Source of the DNA: Flavobacteriaceae bacterium UBA5534
Lineage (GTDB): Bacteria; Bacteroidota; Bacteroidia; Flavobacteriales; Flavobacteriaceae
NCBI GenBank assembly: GCA_002426015.1
Contig: DINS01000035.1
Location: 233,676 to 297,675, forward strand
DNA length: 64,000 nucleotides
Direction of reading: 5' to 3'
Shown: positions 1 to 7,617 of the stretch, one piece after another
How positions within the stretch are numbered: the first letter of the stretch is position 1
How the letters are laid out: every line of letters starts with the position of its first letter
The notes under the pieces: model-generated
Databases searched by the model: none
What the model saw: the letters and a program-made list of their open reading frames with translations, nothing else
What the model was told of the DNA's origin: nothing
Position numbers and translations under genes: made by a program

Positions 1-159
1 AATATCAAAAAAACGAGTGTAAGGAATGAGGCTTTCTTCCGAAGCCATAGCTATTTTTTCAGATACCTTTGGAATGCTGGCATTCAGAATCACCAAATTA
101 GATGCTTCTAAATTTGTTTTTAACCATGCTACAGAAACAAGAGGTTTATTGAGTTTCAA
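1..159 (-). CDS. Sulfurtransferase (rhodanese family), N-terminal part only
   Basis: The gene runs off the left edge, so only the first 53 residues are visible. They read like the start of a two-domain thiosulfate/3-mercaptopyruvate sulfurtransferase: LVSVAWLKTNL, then NLVILNASIPK, then IPYTRFFDI, which matches the rhodanese pattern 'V-S-x-x-W-L ... L-V-I-L-D-A ... I-P-G-A-x-F-F-D'. The active-site cysteine loop lies outside the window. No ATG is available; the frame follows the stop codon of the upstream symporter by one codon and the first usable start is TTG at 157-159. This placement implies co-transcription with the symporter. The family transfers sulfur from thiosulfate or mercaptopyruvate to thiophilic acceptors. 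The start codon and exact substrate are uncertain. Confidence 0.7.
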   Translation of the reverse strand, partial: MKLNKPLVSVAWLKTNLEASNLVILNASIPKVSEKIAMASEESLIPYTRFFDI

Positions 160-162
160 TGC

Positions 163-1608
163 TTATGAGTCCAAATCAAAAGTTTCTGTAGGGTTTTTAG
201 TATGATGATAGTCCAACATGTTTTCGCCATCAGCGATAATGGTGCAAACTGTCGCATCACCTGTAACGTTCACTACTGTTCTAAACATATCCAAAATACG
301 ATCTACAGGAAATATAATAGCAATCCATGCAGGATTTAAACCTACAGAATCTAAAACGATAATCAGCATCACCAAACCAGCACTTGGAACTGCAGCCGAG
401 CCAATCGAAGCCAAGGTAGTGGTTAAAACAACTGTTAATTGTTGACCAATGGTCAAATCAATCATATGTAACTGTGCCAAGAAAATCACTGCAACTGCTT
501 GGTACAAGCTGGTGCCATCCATATTGACGGTTGCGCCAATTGGTAGCACAAAACTACTTATCTTTTTGTCAACTCCAAGATTTTGCTCTACACATTCCAT
601 GGTGACAGGAAGCGTTGCAGCACTGCTCGATGTTGAAAATGCCAAGGTCTGTGCAGGGCTCATTCCCTTAAAGAAACCTGCATAAGGGATTTTTTTAACA
701 AATGCTTTCAGTATTGTTGGATAGGTCACAAAAATCATGAGAAGCAACCCAATAAGGACTGTCAGTGAATACCAACTCAAGCCCTTGAATATTTCTACCA
801 CTTTACCTATATCGTCTCCAGCCATTTTACTTACAACACCTGCCAATAATGCAAAGACAAAAAATGGAGCTGCTTGCATGACCAAATCAACCATTTTTAG
901 GAAAACTTCATTGATACTATCCACTAAAGTGATTACTGGTTGCGATTTGTCATTAGGAATAAACAGCAAACAAACACCAAAAAAGATAGCAAAAAAGATA
1001 ATTTGAAGCATCAATCCATTGTTGGATAAGGAATAAAAGAAATTATCTGGGACAATATCTATTAAAGGCTGTAATGGTGTTGTCTCTTTTTGTTTGTTGG
1101 CCTTTTCTAACTTGTCGGCTACTGAAACTTCCTTTAGGTCACTCTTTGTTAGTTCGGTAATTTTCTGTGCACGTTCAAAAAACGCAGGGTCTTTAAGGTA
1201 GTTGATGCCATCTTTAATTTCGTGACCTTGGGATGAAGCCCAAATCTCGTAGTTAATTCTATTGTCTATTCGGCTTTGCTCATCGATTAATTTACCTGGT
1301 TTGATGGTATTGACCAAAATCAGCCCTAAAGTAATTGCAAAAACCGTCGTCAATAAATAAACCAATAAGGTCTTCCCTCCCATTCTACCTAAACTTTTTG
1401 GGTCTCCAATGTTGGCAACACCACTGATAATGGAAAACAAAACCAAAGGCACAGCTATAAGTTTCAGAAGGTTGATAAAAATAGTTCCGAAAGGGTCTAT
1501 CCAGTTGATGGTAAAAGAACTCCAACCCATTGAGCTTGACAACAATGCCCAAATGATTCCGAGAGCCATTCCAATAAGTATTTTCCAATGTAATGCGAGT
1601 TTTTTCAT
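163..1608 (-). CDS. Dicarboxylate/amino acid:cation symporter (DAACS family)
   Basis: A 481-residue inner-membrane symporter of the GltP/DctA family, which imports glutamate, aspartate or C4-dicarboxylates with Na+ or H+. The serine-rich re-entrant loop (SSSAATLPVT, about residues 330-340) and the NMDGTSLYQ metal/substrate motif (about 362-370) are both present, with multiple hydrophobic helices before and after. A hydrophilic stretch at about residues 105-190 separates early helices and is longer than in the enterobacterial proteins. The ATG at 1606-1608 starts at a hydrophobic helix preceded by KK, as expected. It lies just downstream of the aroC gene and a hairpin pair, so it probably has its own promoter, although I see no clear one. 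Substrate cannot be told from sequence alone. Confidence 0.93.
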   Translation of the reverse strand: MKKLALHWKILIGMALGIIWALLSSSMGWSSFTINWIDPFGTIFINLLKLIAVPLVLFSIISGVANIGDPKSLGRMGGKTLLVYLLTTVFAITLGLILVNTIKPGKLIDEQSRIDNRINYEIWASSQGHEIKDGINYLKDPAFFERAQKITELTKSDLKEVSVADKLEKANKQKETTPLQPLIDIVPDNFFYSLSNNGLMLQIIFFAIFFGVCLLFIPNDKSQPVITLVDSINEVFLKMVDLVMQAAPFFVFALLAGVVSKMAGDDIGKVVEIFKGLSWYSLTVLIGLLLMIFVTYPTILKAFVKKIPYAGFFKGMSPAQTLAFSTSSSAATLPVTMECVEQNLGVDKKISSFVLPIGATVNMDGTSLYQAVAVIFLAQLHMIDLTIGQQLTVVLTTTLASIGSAAVPSAGLVMLIIVLDSVGLNPAWIAIIFPVDRILDMFRTVVNVTGDATVCTIIADGENMLDYHHTKNPTETFDLDS

Positions 1609-1615
1609 AAGCTAC

Positions 1616-1635
1616 ATTCCTGCGAAAGCAGGAAT
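1616..1635. repeat. Short hairpin repeat with GCGAAAGC core, copy 1
   Basis: A perfect 8-bp stem with a GAAA loop (ATTCCTGC-GAAA-GCAGGAAT), followed by TCTCAT. It sits between the symporter start and the end of aroC. A second copy in opposite orientation lies at 1692-1711. Such short GCGAAAGC hairpins recur in intergenic DNA of this group (recalled, not checked here); it may act as a terminator or mRNA-end stabiliser for aroC. Confidence 0.8.
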
Positions 1636-1680
1636 CTCATTATTTATAGTTATTATTTTATACATTCAAAAATCATCATT

Positions 1681-2748
1681 TTATAGATGAGACTCCTGCT
1701 TTCGCAGGAGTAGGTAATCTGCCAAAACCAATGCTGCCATTGCCTCGACAATAGGTACAGCGCGTGGCACCACACAAGGGTCGTGACGGCCTTTGCCTTG
1801 CATTTCGACGATATTACCTTGGTTATCTAACGTGTTTTGCTTTTGAATAATCGTTGCAACTGGTTTGAATGCCACTCTAAAATAAATATCCATTCCATTA
1901 CTGATACCGCCTTGAATACCTCCAGAGAGATTCGTTTTAGTAGTTCCATCAGCATTAAATTGGTCATTGTGCTCACTTCCTTTCATCTTTGCACCACAAA
2001 AGCCACTACCATATTCAAAGCCCTTTACTGCATTGATAGACAACATCGCCTTGCCAAGTTCGGCATGTAATTTATCAAACACTGGCTCACCTAATCCGAT
2101 AGGCACATTTTGGATGATACACATCACAGTGCCACCAATGGTATCGCCTTCTTTTCTAACTTCTTTTATCTTTTCAATCATTTGATTTGCAATACTTTCA
2201 TCAGGGCAACGTACAGCATTACTTTCAATTTTTGAAAAGTCCAAATCTTGATATGGTTTTTCTAAAAATAGATCACCAACTGATGACGTAAAAGCATGAA
2301 TCCTTACACCTTTAAGCACTTGTTTTGCAATGGCTCCAGCCACTACACGACATGCAGTTTCGCGAGCCGAACTGCGTCCTCCTCCACGATAATCACGAAC
2401 TCCATACTTCTTTTCATATGTATAATCGGCATGACTAGGACGATATACATCTTTTATATGTGAATAATCGTTTGATTTTTGGTTAGTGTTTTGAATTGTA
2501 AAGCCGATAGGTGTTCCTGTGGTTTGACCTTCAAAAACTCCTGACATAAACGCAACAGTATCTGGTTCTTTGCGTTGGGTTACGATTTCAGATTGACCAG
2601 GTTTTCGACGATTCATTTCTGCTTGGATGGCTTCCATATCTAACGTAATCCCTGCCGGACAACCATCGATAATACCACCAATTGCTGGTCCATGTGATTC
2701 GCCAAATGTGGTCAAAGTGAACAATTTTCCAAAGGAGTTTCCAGCCAT
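1681..2748 (-). CDS. aroC: Chorismate synthase
   Basis: Catalyses the last shikimate-pathway step, 5-enolpyruvylshikimate-3-phosphate to chorismate, using reduced FMN; cytoplasmic. The family signatures are all visible: GESHGPAIGGIIDGCPAG near residues 15-32, RSSARETACRVVAGA near 125-140, and GRHDPCVVPRAVPIVEAM near 320-338. The length of 355 residues matches the usual 350-365. The ATG at 2746-2748 gives the standard start ahead of the SFGKLFTLTTFGESHG block. The 3' end is odd: the last codons, encoding LLLRKQES, are formed by the short hairpin repeat at 1692-1711, so a repeat element supplies the C-terminal tail. No other aromatic-pathway gene is adjacent. Confidence 0.97.
   Translation of the reverse strand: MAGNSFGKLFTLTTFGESHGPAIGGIIDGCPAGITLDMEAIQAEMNRRKPGQSEIVTQRKEPDTVAFMSGVFEGQTTGTPIGFTIQNTNQKSNDYSHIKDVYRPSHADYTYEKKYGVRDYRGGGRSSARETACRVVAGAIAKQVLKGVRIHAFTSSVGDLFLEKPYQDLDFSKIESNAVRCPDESIANQMIEKIKEVRKEGDTIGGTVMCIIQNVPIGLGEPVFDKLHAELGKAMLSINAVKGFEYGSGFCGAKMKGSEHNDQFNADGTTKTNLSGGIQGGISNGMDIYFRVAFKPVATIIQKQNTLDNQGNIVEMQGKGRHDPCVVPRAVPIVEAMAALVLADYLLLRKQESHL
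1692..1711. repeat. Short hairpin repeat, copy 2, inside the aroC 3' end
   Basis: Perfect stem ACTCCTGC-TTTC-GCAGGAGT, the reverse orientation of the copy at 1616-1635, with the flank ATGAGA matching the TCTCAT flank of copy 1 when inverted. It is translated as the last few residues of AroC. Confidence 0.8.
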
Positions 2749-2798
2749 AAAAAAGTATTTTATGCTAATGTAATTGTATTATTTTAGATTCAAAAATT

Positions 2799-5729
2799 TT
2801 AAAGCAATGCCTTTCTTAAAATCGTTATAGGATGCAATGCTTCGCTTTGTGCCCCATCTTTGATTTGATGCCTGCAACTGGTGCCATTTGCTGCAATGAC
2901 TACATCTTTTGAAGCATTCCTTACAGCCGGAAACAAGGTTTGCTCACCAATTTGCATACTTACCTCAAAATGTTCTTTTTCATAGCCAAAACTGCCTGCC
3001 ATACCACAACAACCACTCGGAATGATGGTCACTTTATAGTTTTCTGGTAAATTCAACATATCAAAACTGGAGGATTGATTGCGAAGCGCTTTTTGATGAC
3101 AATGTCCATGAAACTTGATGGTTTTGGCTTCTTTAGTAAATTGTGAGGATTTGATATTTCCTAATTTAATTTCTGTTTGAATAAACTCTTCAATGAGATA
3201 GGAATGTTTGGCAATGTTTTCGGCAGCAATTTTGTCGTCAGCCAATTTAGTGTATTCATCTGTAAAGGTCAGAACTGCCGAAGGCTCTATCCCAATCAAA
3301 GGTGTTTCTGCTGAAATGACATCCTTAAAAATTGCAACATTTTTATTGGCCAATTCTTTAGACTTTTCCAACAACCCTTTTGATAGAAAAGAACGTCCAG
3401 ATTCAAAATGGTTGACAAATTTGATTTCATAATTTAAGGCTGTCAATAATTCGATAGCATCGATTCCAATTGAAGTGTCGAGATGATTTGTAAACTCGTC
3501 ATTAAAAAAATAAACTTTTTTTACATATCTCTTTTCAATTAAGTGACTTTTGCTTTTTTTGATATGTGCATTTAAGCTTCTGCCAGAAATCAAGGGCAAG
3601 GTTCTTTCCTTTGCAATTCCAAGAGATGATTTTATAATTGATGATGTCAAACTGTTTTTGAAAAGAAAATTAGTCAATTGTGGAAATTTACCAGCATATC
3701 TATTGAATGCATTGTTATAAGCAAACAATTTTGTTCTCAAACTAATACCGTTAGCTTTTTGATATTGGTATTGAAATTCTGCCTTCAAGCTCGCAACATC
3801 CACACTACTTGGACACTCACTGGCACAAGCTTTACAACTCAAGCATAAATCGAACACTTCTTTGAGTTCTTTATGGTCAAACTTATTGACCTTATTTGAG
3901 TTGGTCAAAAACTCACGCAAAGCATTGGCTCGCGCTCGTGTCGTATCTTTTTCGTTTCGTGTTGCTCTGTAACTTGGGCACATAGTACCACCAAACTCTG
4001 GCAATTTTCTACAATCACCAGAACCATTGCACTTTTCAGTTTCTCGAAGAATTCCCAAAGATGCTGAAAAATCGAGCAATGTTTCGATGTCTGGTTCTGT
4101 TCTGTCTGGTTGATAACGCAAGTTTTTATCCATCGGTAATGCATCCACAATTTTCCCAGGATTGAATATGTTATCAGGATCAAATGTAGATTTGATGCGT
4201 TTTAAAATCTGATAGTTTTCTTCACCAATCATCATTGGAATAAATTCGGCCCTCACAATACCATCACCATGCTCACCACTCATTGAGCCTTGGTATTTTT
4301 TGACCAAATGCGCCACATCTGTGGTTATCTTTCTAAAATCGGAAACACCTTTACTGGTTTTTAAATTAAGAATAGGCCGCAAATGCAACTCACCTGCTCC
4401 AGCATGTGCATAATAAATTGCTTTTTGGTCGTGGCTTTTCATAAGCTTTGTAAATTCATTGATGTAATTTGCCAAATCTGGCAAAGCCACAGCTGTATCC
4501 TCTATACAAGCAGCCGATTTTTCGTCTCCGATAATGTTGCCAAGCAATCCCAAACCAGCTTTTCGGAGTTCGACCGCTTTATCAATTTCATCAGCAATAA
4601 GCACTGGAAAAGCATAGCTCAAGCCTGATTTTTGAATATCAGCAATCAGCTTTTTTGTTTGATTTTCAACATCTTCAAAAGTATTGGCACGAACTTCACA
4701 CATCAAAATCGCTTTTGGATCATCGATGATAAATTGTCTGTTTTGCTGTTGAGTTTTATTGTGTTTTGTACAATCGAGAATGGTTTTATCCATCATTTCG
4801 CAGGTGTACAAATTGTGATTCATCACCAACTCAACACTATTAAGGCACTGTTCTATACTTTCAAAATGCGCAGCAACCATCATACTCTCCTTTGGTTGCA
4901 AATCATCCAAATGTAAAGTTATTTGTGTTGTAAATGCTAATGTCCCTTCGCTGCCAGACAACAATTTACACATATTGAAAGGTTCATCTGATGTTGAAAA
5001 AATTTCTGATTTCAACAGTTCATCAATGGCATAGCCTGTATTACGACGATGTATTTCAGGTTTTGGGAAATTGGTTTTGATTTGATTTTGAACCGATTCT
5101 GGGGCTAATTCTGAATAAATAGTTCTATATATATGGCCTTCAAGTAAATTTAGTTTCATTTTTTCTTGAAATTCCTTGGACGAGAGATTTCTGAAAACCG
5201 CTTCGCTTCCATCGCTTAAAATAGTGTGCATTTCCAATATTTTATCACGAGTCACTCCATATTGTATTGATGTTGTTCCTGATGAGTTATTGCCAACCAT
5301 CCCTCCAATCATGCAGCGATTGGACGTAGATGTATTAGGCCCAAAAAACAACCCGAAAGGTTTTAAGTAATTATTTAGTTCATCTCGCACGACTCCTGGT
5401 TGTACAGTGACCGTTTTTGCCTTCTCATTGACATCAAGGATTTTCGTGAAATATTTTGAGACATCGACCACAATCCCTTCACCAACACATTGGCCTGCCA
5501 GAGAAGTTCCAGCTGTTCTTGGTATTAGGGAAGTCTCATTTGCTTTTGCAAATGCGATTAAATGCTTAATGTCCTCTTTCGATTTTGGATAAGCGACAGC
5601 CAATGGCAATTTTCTATATACAGAAGCATCTGTTGCATAGATTGATTTGATTAAATCATCAAAAAGCAATTCGCCTTCAAGATGATCTTTCATTACATTT
5701 AAGTTATCCTTAACATCTAATTGGCTCAT
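2799..5729 (-). CDS. FAD-binding and Fe-S oxidoreductase (D-2-hydroxyacid dehydrogenase, YdiJ/Dld type)
   Basis: A 976-residue three-part protein. Residues about 40-270 form a PCMH-type FAD domain (RTAGTSLAGQ, GGMVGNNSSG), followed by the FAD-oxidase C-terminal domain with GEHGDGIVRAEF near 495. A 4Fe-4S ferredoxin-like domain follows with a CNGSGDC region near 566 and CLSCKACASECP near 630. A C-terminal cysteine-rich CCG domain has HGHCHQK near 873 and GCCGMAGSFG near 906. This architecture is known from D-lactate, glycolate and D-2-hydroxyglutarate dehydrogenases that pass electrons to the quinone pool; the substrate here is not decidable from sequence. It starts 145 bases from the divergent outer-membrane gene. 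The start at 5729 gives a typical N-terminus; a second Met at residue 13 is possible. Confidence 0.88.
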   Translation of the reverse strand: MSQLDVKDNLNVMKDHLEGELLFDDLIKSIYATDASVYRKLPLAVAYPKSKEDIKHLIAFAKANETSLIPRTAGTSLAGQCVGEGIVVDVSKYFTKILDVNEKAKTVTVQPGVVRDELNNYLKPFGLFFGPNTSTSNRCMIGGMVGNNSSGTTSIQYGVTRDKILEMHTILSDGSEAVFRNLSSKEFQEKMKLNLLEGHIYRTIYSELAPESVQNQIKTNFPKPEIHRRNTGYAIDELLKSEIFSTSDEPFNMCKLLSGSEGTLAFTTQITLHLDDLQPKESMMVAAHFESIEQCLNSVELVMNHNLYTCEMMDKTILDCTKHNKTQQQNRQFIIDDPKAILMCEVRANTFEDVENQTKKLIADIQKSGLSYAFPVLIADEIDKAVELRKAGLGLLGNIIGDEKSAACIEDTAVALPDLANYINEFTKLMKSHDQKAIYYAHAGAGELHLRPILNLKTSKGVSDFRKITTDVAHLVKKYQGSMSGEHGDGIVRAEFIPMMIGEENYQILKRIKSTFDPDNIFNPGKIVDALPMDKNLRYQPDRTEPDIETLLDFSASLGILRETEKCNGSGDCRKLPEFGGTMCPSYRATRNEKDTTRARANALREFLTNSNKVNKFDHKELKEVFDLCLSCKACASECPSSVDVASLKAEFQYQYQKANGISLRTKLFAYNNAFNRYAGKFPQLTNFLFKNSLTSSIIKSSLGIAKERTLPLISGRSLNAHIKKSKSHLIEKRYVKKVYFFNDEFTNHLDTSIGIDAIELLTALNYEIKFVNHFESGRSFLSKGLLEKSKELANKNVAIFKDVISAETPLIGIEPSAVLTFTDEYTKLADDKIAAENIAKHSYLIEEFIQTEIKLGNIKSSQFTKEAKTIKFHGHCHQKALRNQSSSFDMLNLPENYKVTIIPSGCCGMAGSFGYEKEHFEVSMQIGEQTLFPAVRNASKDVVIAANGTSCRHQIKDGAQSEALHPITILRKALL

Positions 5730-5814
5730 ATTTTACGTAAATAAGACTGTGGCACTACTTTTTTGCCTAAATTTAAACTATTATCCAATTTTTAACACAA
5801 TATTGGCGTTATAT

Positions 5815-5847
5815 TTTGTAGTAAAATTAGTGTTAATTGTAAATTTG
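5815..5847 (+). promoter_or_regulatory. Sigma-A type promoter for the 5875 gene
   Basis: TTG at 5816-5818, 21 bases, then TAAATTTG at 5840-5847, matching the Bacteroidota TTG/TAnnTTTG consensus. It gives a predicted mRNA start about 20 bases before the ATG at 5875. Confidence 0.65.
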
Positions 5848-5874
5848 TTAATCAATTTTTAAAACTTAAAATGT

Positions 5875-6366
5875 ATGAAAAAATTAATTTTAGTAGCAAT
5901 AGCTTTTATTGGCTTTACAGCTTTTATGAATGCACAAGAAATCTCTGACAATGCAATTGGTCTTCGACTAGGCGACAGCGATGGTTTTGGTGCCGAAGTA
6001 TCTTACCAAAGAGCTTTAGGAAGTAACAACCGTTTGGAAGTTGACCTTGGTTGGAGAGATGGTAAAAATTATGACGGATTTAAACTTACCGGCTTATACC
6101 AATGGGTATGGCAACTAGATGGCGACTTTAACTGGTACGCTGGTGTTGGTGGCGGACTAGGTTCGTTTAGCTTTAACAATAACAATGGCAATGATTTTAC
6201 TGACACCTTTGTGTTTGCTGCTGGTGATATTGGAATTGAATATAATTTTAATATCCCATTATTGATCTCATTGGACTTTAGACCAGAAATTGGTTTTGGT
6301 GATGAAGTATATGACAATAATGATTTAGATTTTGATATTGCATTAGGTATTAGATACCAATTTTAA
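5875..6366 (+). CDS. Small outer-membrane beta-barrel protein
   Basis: A 163-residue protein with a clear signal peptide (MKKLILVAIAFIGFTAFMNA, cleavage before QE). The rest alternates polar and hydrophobic residues in strands such as AIGLRLG, GFGAEVSYQRAL and NRLEVDLGWRDG, and it ends in IALGIRYQF. The terminal aromatic residue is typical of a barrel inserted by the BAM machinery. The size fits an eight-stranded barrel. An upstream ATG at 5871 is in another frame, so 5875 is the start. It is a single-gene unit with its own promoter and a strong terminator at 6389-6417. The specific role is unknown. Confidence 0.8.
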   Translation: MKKLILVAIAFIGFTAFMNAQEISDNAIGLRLGDSDGFGAEVSYQRALGSNNRLEVDLGWRDGKNYDGFKLTGLYQWVWQLDGDFNWYAGVGGGLGSFSFNNNNGNDFTDTFVFAAGDIGIEYNFNIPLLISLDFRPEIGFGDEVYDNNDLDFDIALGIRYQF

Positions 6367-6388
6367 TCAAAAACATACTATATAAACA

Positions 6389-6417
6389 AAAAAACCACCA
6401 TTTATTGGTGGTTTTTT
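6389..6417. terminator. Rho-independent terminator
   Basis: ACCACCA-TTTAT-TGGTGGT stem-loop with an A-run before and a T-run after. It lies between two convergent genes (stops at 6366 and 6438) and can serve both strands. Confidence 0.88.
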
Positions 6418-6437
6418 GTTTTCTTTAAATAAAAAAT

Positions 6438-7577
6438 CTACTTCAAAATCATACATTTTTTTAAAGTTTTTTGATAAATAGCCTCGTATTTTGGCACAAT
6501 TTGATGGATATCAAATTTTAGAGATTCTTTTTTTGCATTGGCTTTAAATTGCTTTAACCTTTCAGCATCTTTCAATATGTAAATTGCATTTTTGGACATG
6601 TCTTCAACATCGTTGACATTACTTAAAAACCCTGAAACACCTTCAATATTAACCTCTGGGATTCCTCCTGTATTACTCGATATAACTGGAACTCCAGAAG
6701 CCATTGCTTCTAGAGCTGCCAATCCGAAACTTTCTGTTATGGATGGTAGTAAGAACAAATCACTGAAGCAAAGAATCTTATCGATTTCGTTACTATTTCC
6801 AAAAAAGATGACTTTATCACTGATGCCAAGCGTTTCGCATAACAATTCAGCATCCATTTTTTCTGGACCTTCGCCTACCATCATCAATTTTGCAGGCATT
6901 TCTTTTTGAATGTTATAAAACACTTTTATGACATCTGGTATTTGCTTAACCTTTCTGAAATTGCTGATATGTGTGATGATCTTTTCATTGTCATTGGCCA
7001 TTATTTCACGTTGGCAATCTGTAAAATGAGTTTTATGACGGCTGAAATCGATAAAGTTTGGCACAACTTCAATCTCGTTTTTTATATCAAACAATCGCAA
7101 AGTGTCATCTTTTAAACTTTGCGACACCGAAGTTACGGCATCAGATTTGTTGATACTGAATGTTACGGCAGGTTTATAAAATGGATGGCTTCCTACCAAT
7201 GTAATATCAGTTCCGTGAAGTGTTGTTACAATTGGCACGTAAATACCTTCTTCCTGTAGCATTTTCTTTGCCATATATGCCGCATAGGCATGCGGAATTG
7301 CGTAGTGCACATGCAAAATCTCGATATTGTGTAGCTTAACCATATCTACCAACTTGCTTGACAAGGCCAATTCATAAGGCTGATATAAAAACAAAGGATA
7401 TTCTGGAACGTTCACTTCATGGTAATGCACATTGCTACCAAGCAAATCTAAACGTACTGGTTGGCTGTAGGTAATAAAATGGATTTCATGACCACGCTTT
7501 GACAATGCCAGCCCGAGTTCGGTGGCAACAACACCACTTCCTCCAAAAGTTGGGTAACATACGATTCCTATCTTCAT
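6438..7577 (-). CDS. bshA: N-acetyl-alpha-D-glucosaminyl L-malate synthase
   Basis: A 379-residue GT4-family glycosyltransferase. The N-terminus (MKIGIVCYPTFGGSGVVATE) is characteristic of BshA, which joins GlcNAc from UDP-GlcNAc to L-malate as the first step of bacillithiol synthesis. Two Rossmann-like domains are visible. The C-terminal donor-binding region contains SDLFLLPSITESFGLAALE (about 275-293) and GVPVISSNTGGIPE just after, with the E-x7-E pattern of GT4 enzymes. The length fits BshA (about 375-380). bshB and bshC are not in the window. A GH3 fusion gene lies 40 bases upstream on the same strand and could share a transcript. Confidence 0.93.
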   Translation of the reverse strand: MKIGIVCYPTFGGSGVVATELGLALSKRGHEIHFITYSQPVRLDLLGSNVHYHEVNVPEYPLFLYQPYELALSSKLVDMVKLHNIEILHVHYAIPHAYAAYMAKKMLQEEGIYVPIVTTLHGTDITLVGSHPFYKPAVTFSINKSDAVTSVSQSLKDDTLRLFDIKNEIEVVPNFIDFSRHKTHFTDCQREIMANDNEKIITHISNFRKVKQIPDVIKVFYNIQKEMPAKLMMVGEGPEKMDAELLCETLGISDKVIFFGNSNEIDKILCFSDLFLLPSITESFGLAALEAMASGVPVISSNTGGIPEVNIEGVSGFLSNVNDVEDMSKNAIYILKDAERLKQFKANAKKESLKFDIHQIVPKYEAIYQKTLKKCMILK

Positions 7578-7617
7578 TAAATTTATTTTTCATCTCCACA
7601 AAAGTGGAAATTAATTC

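Noticed and set aside
5803..5820. TTGGCG upstream of the 5875 gene as a sigma-54-type element
   Set aside because: Spacing to the downstream pair is 13 rather than 12 and an adjacent sigma-A promoter explains the gene.
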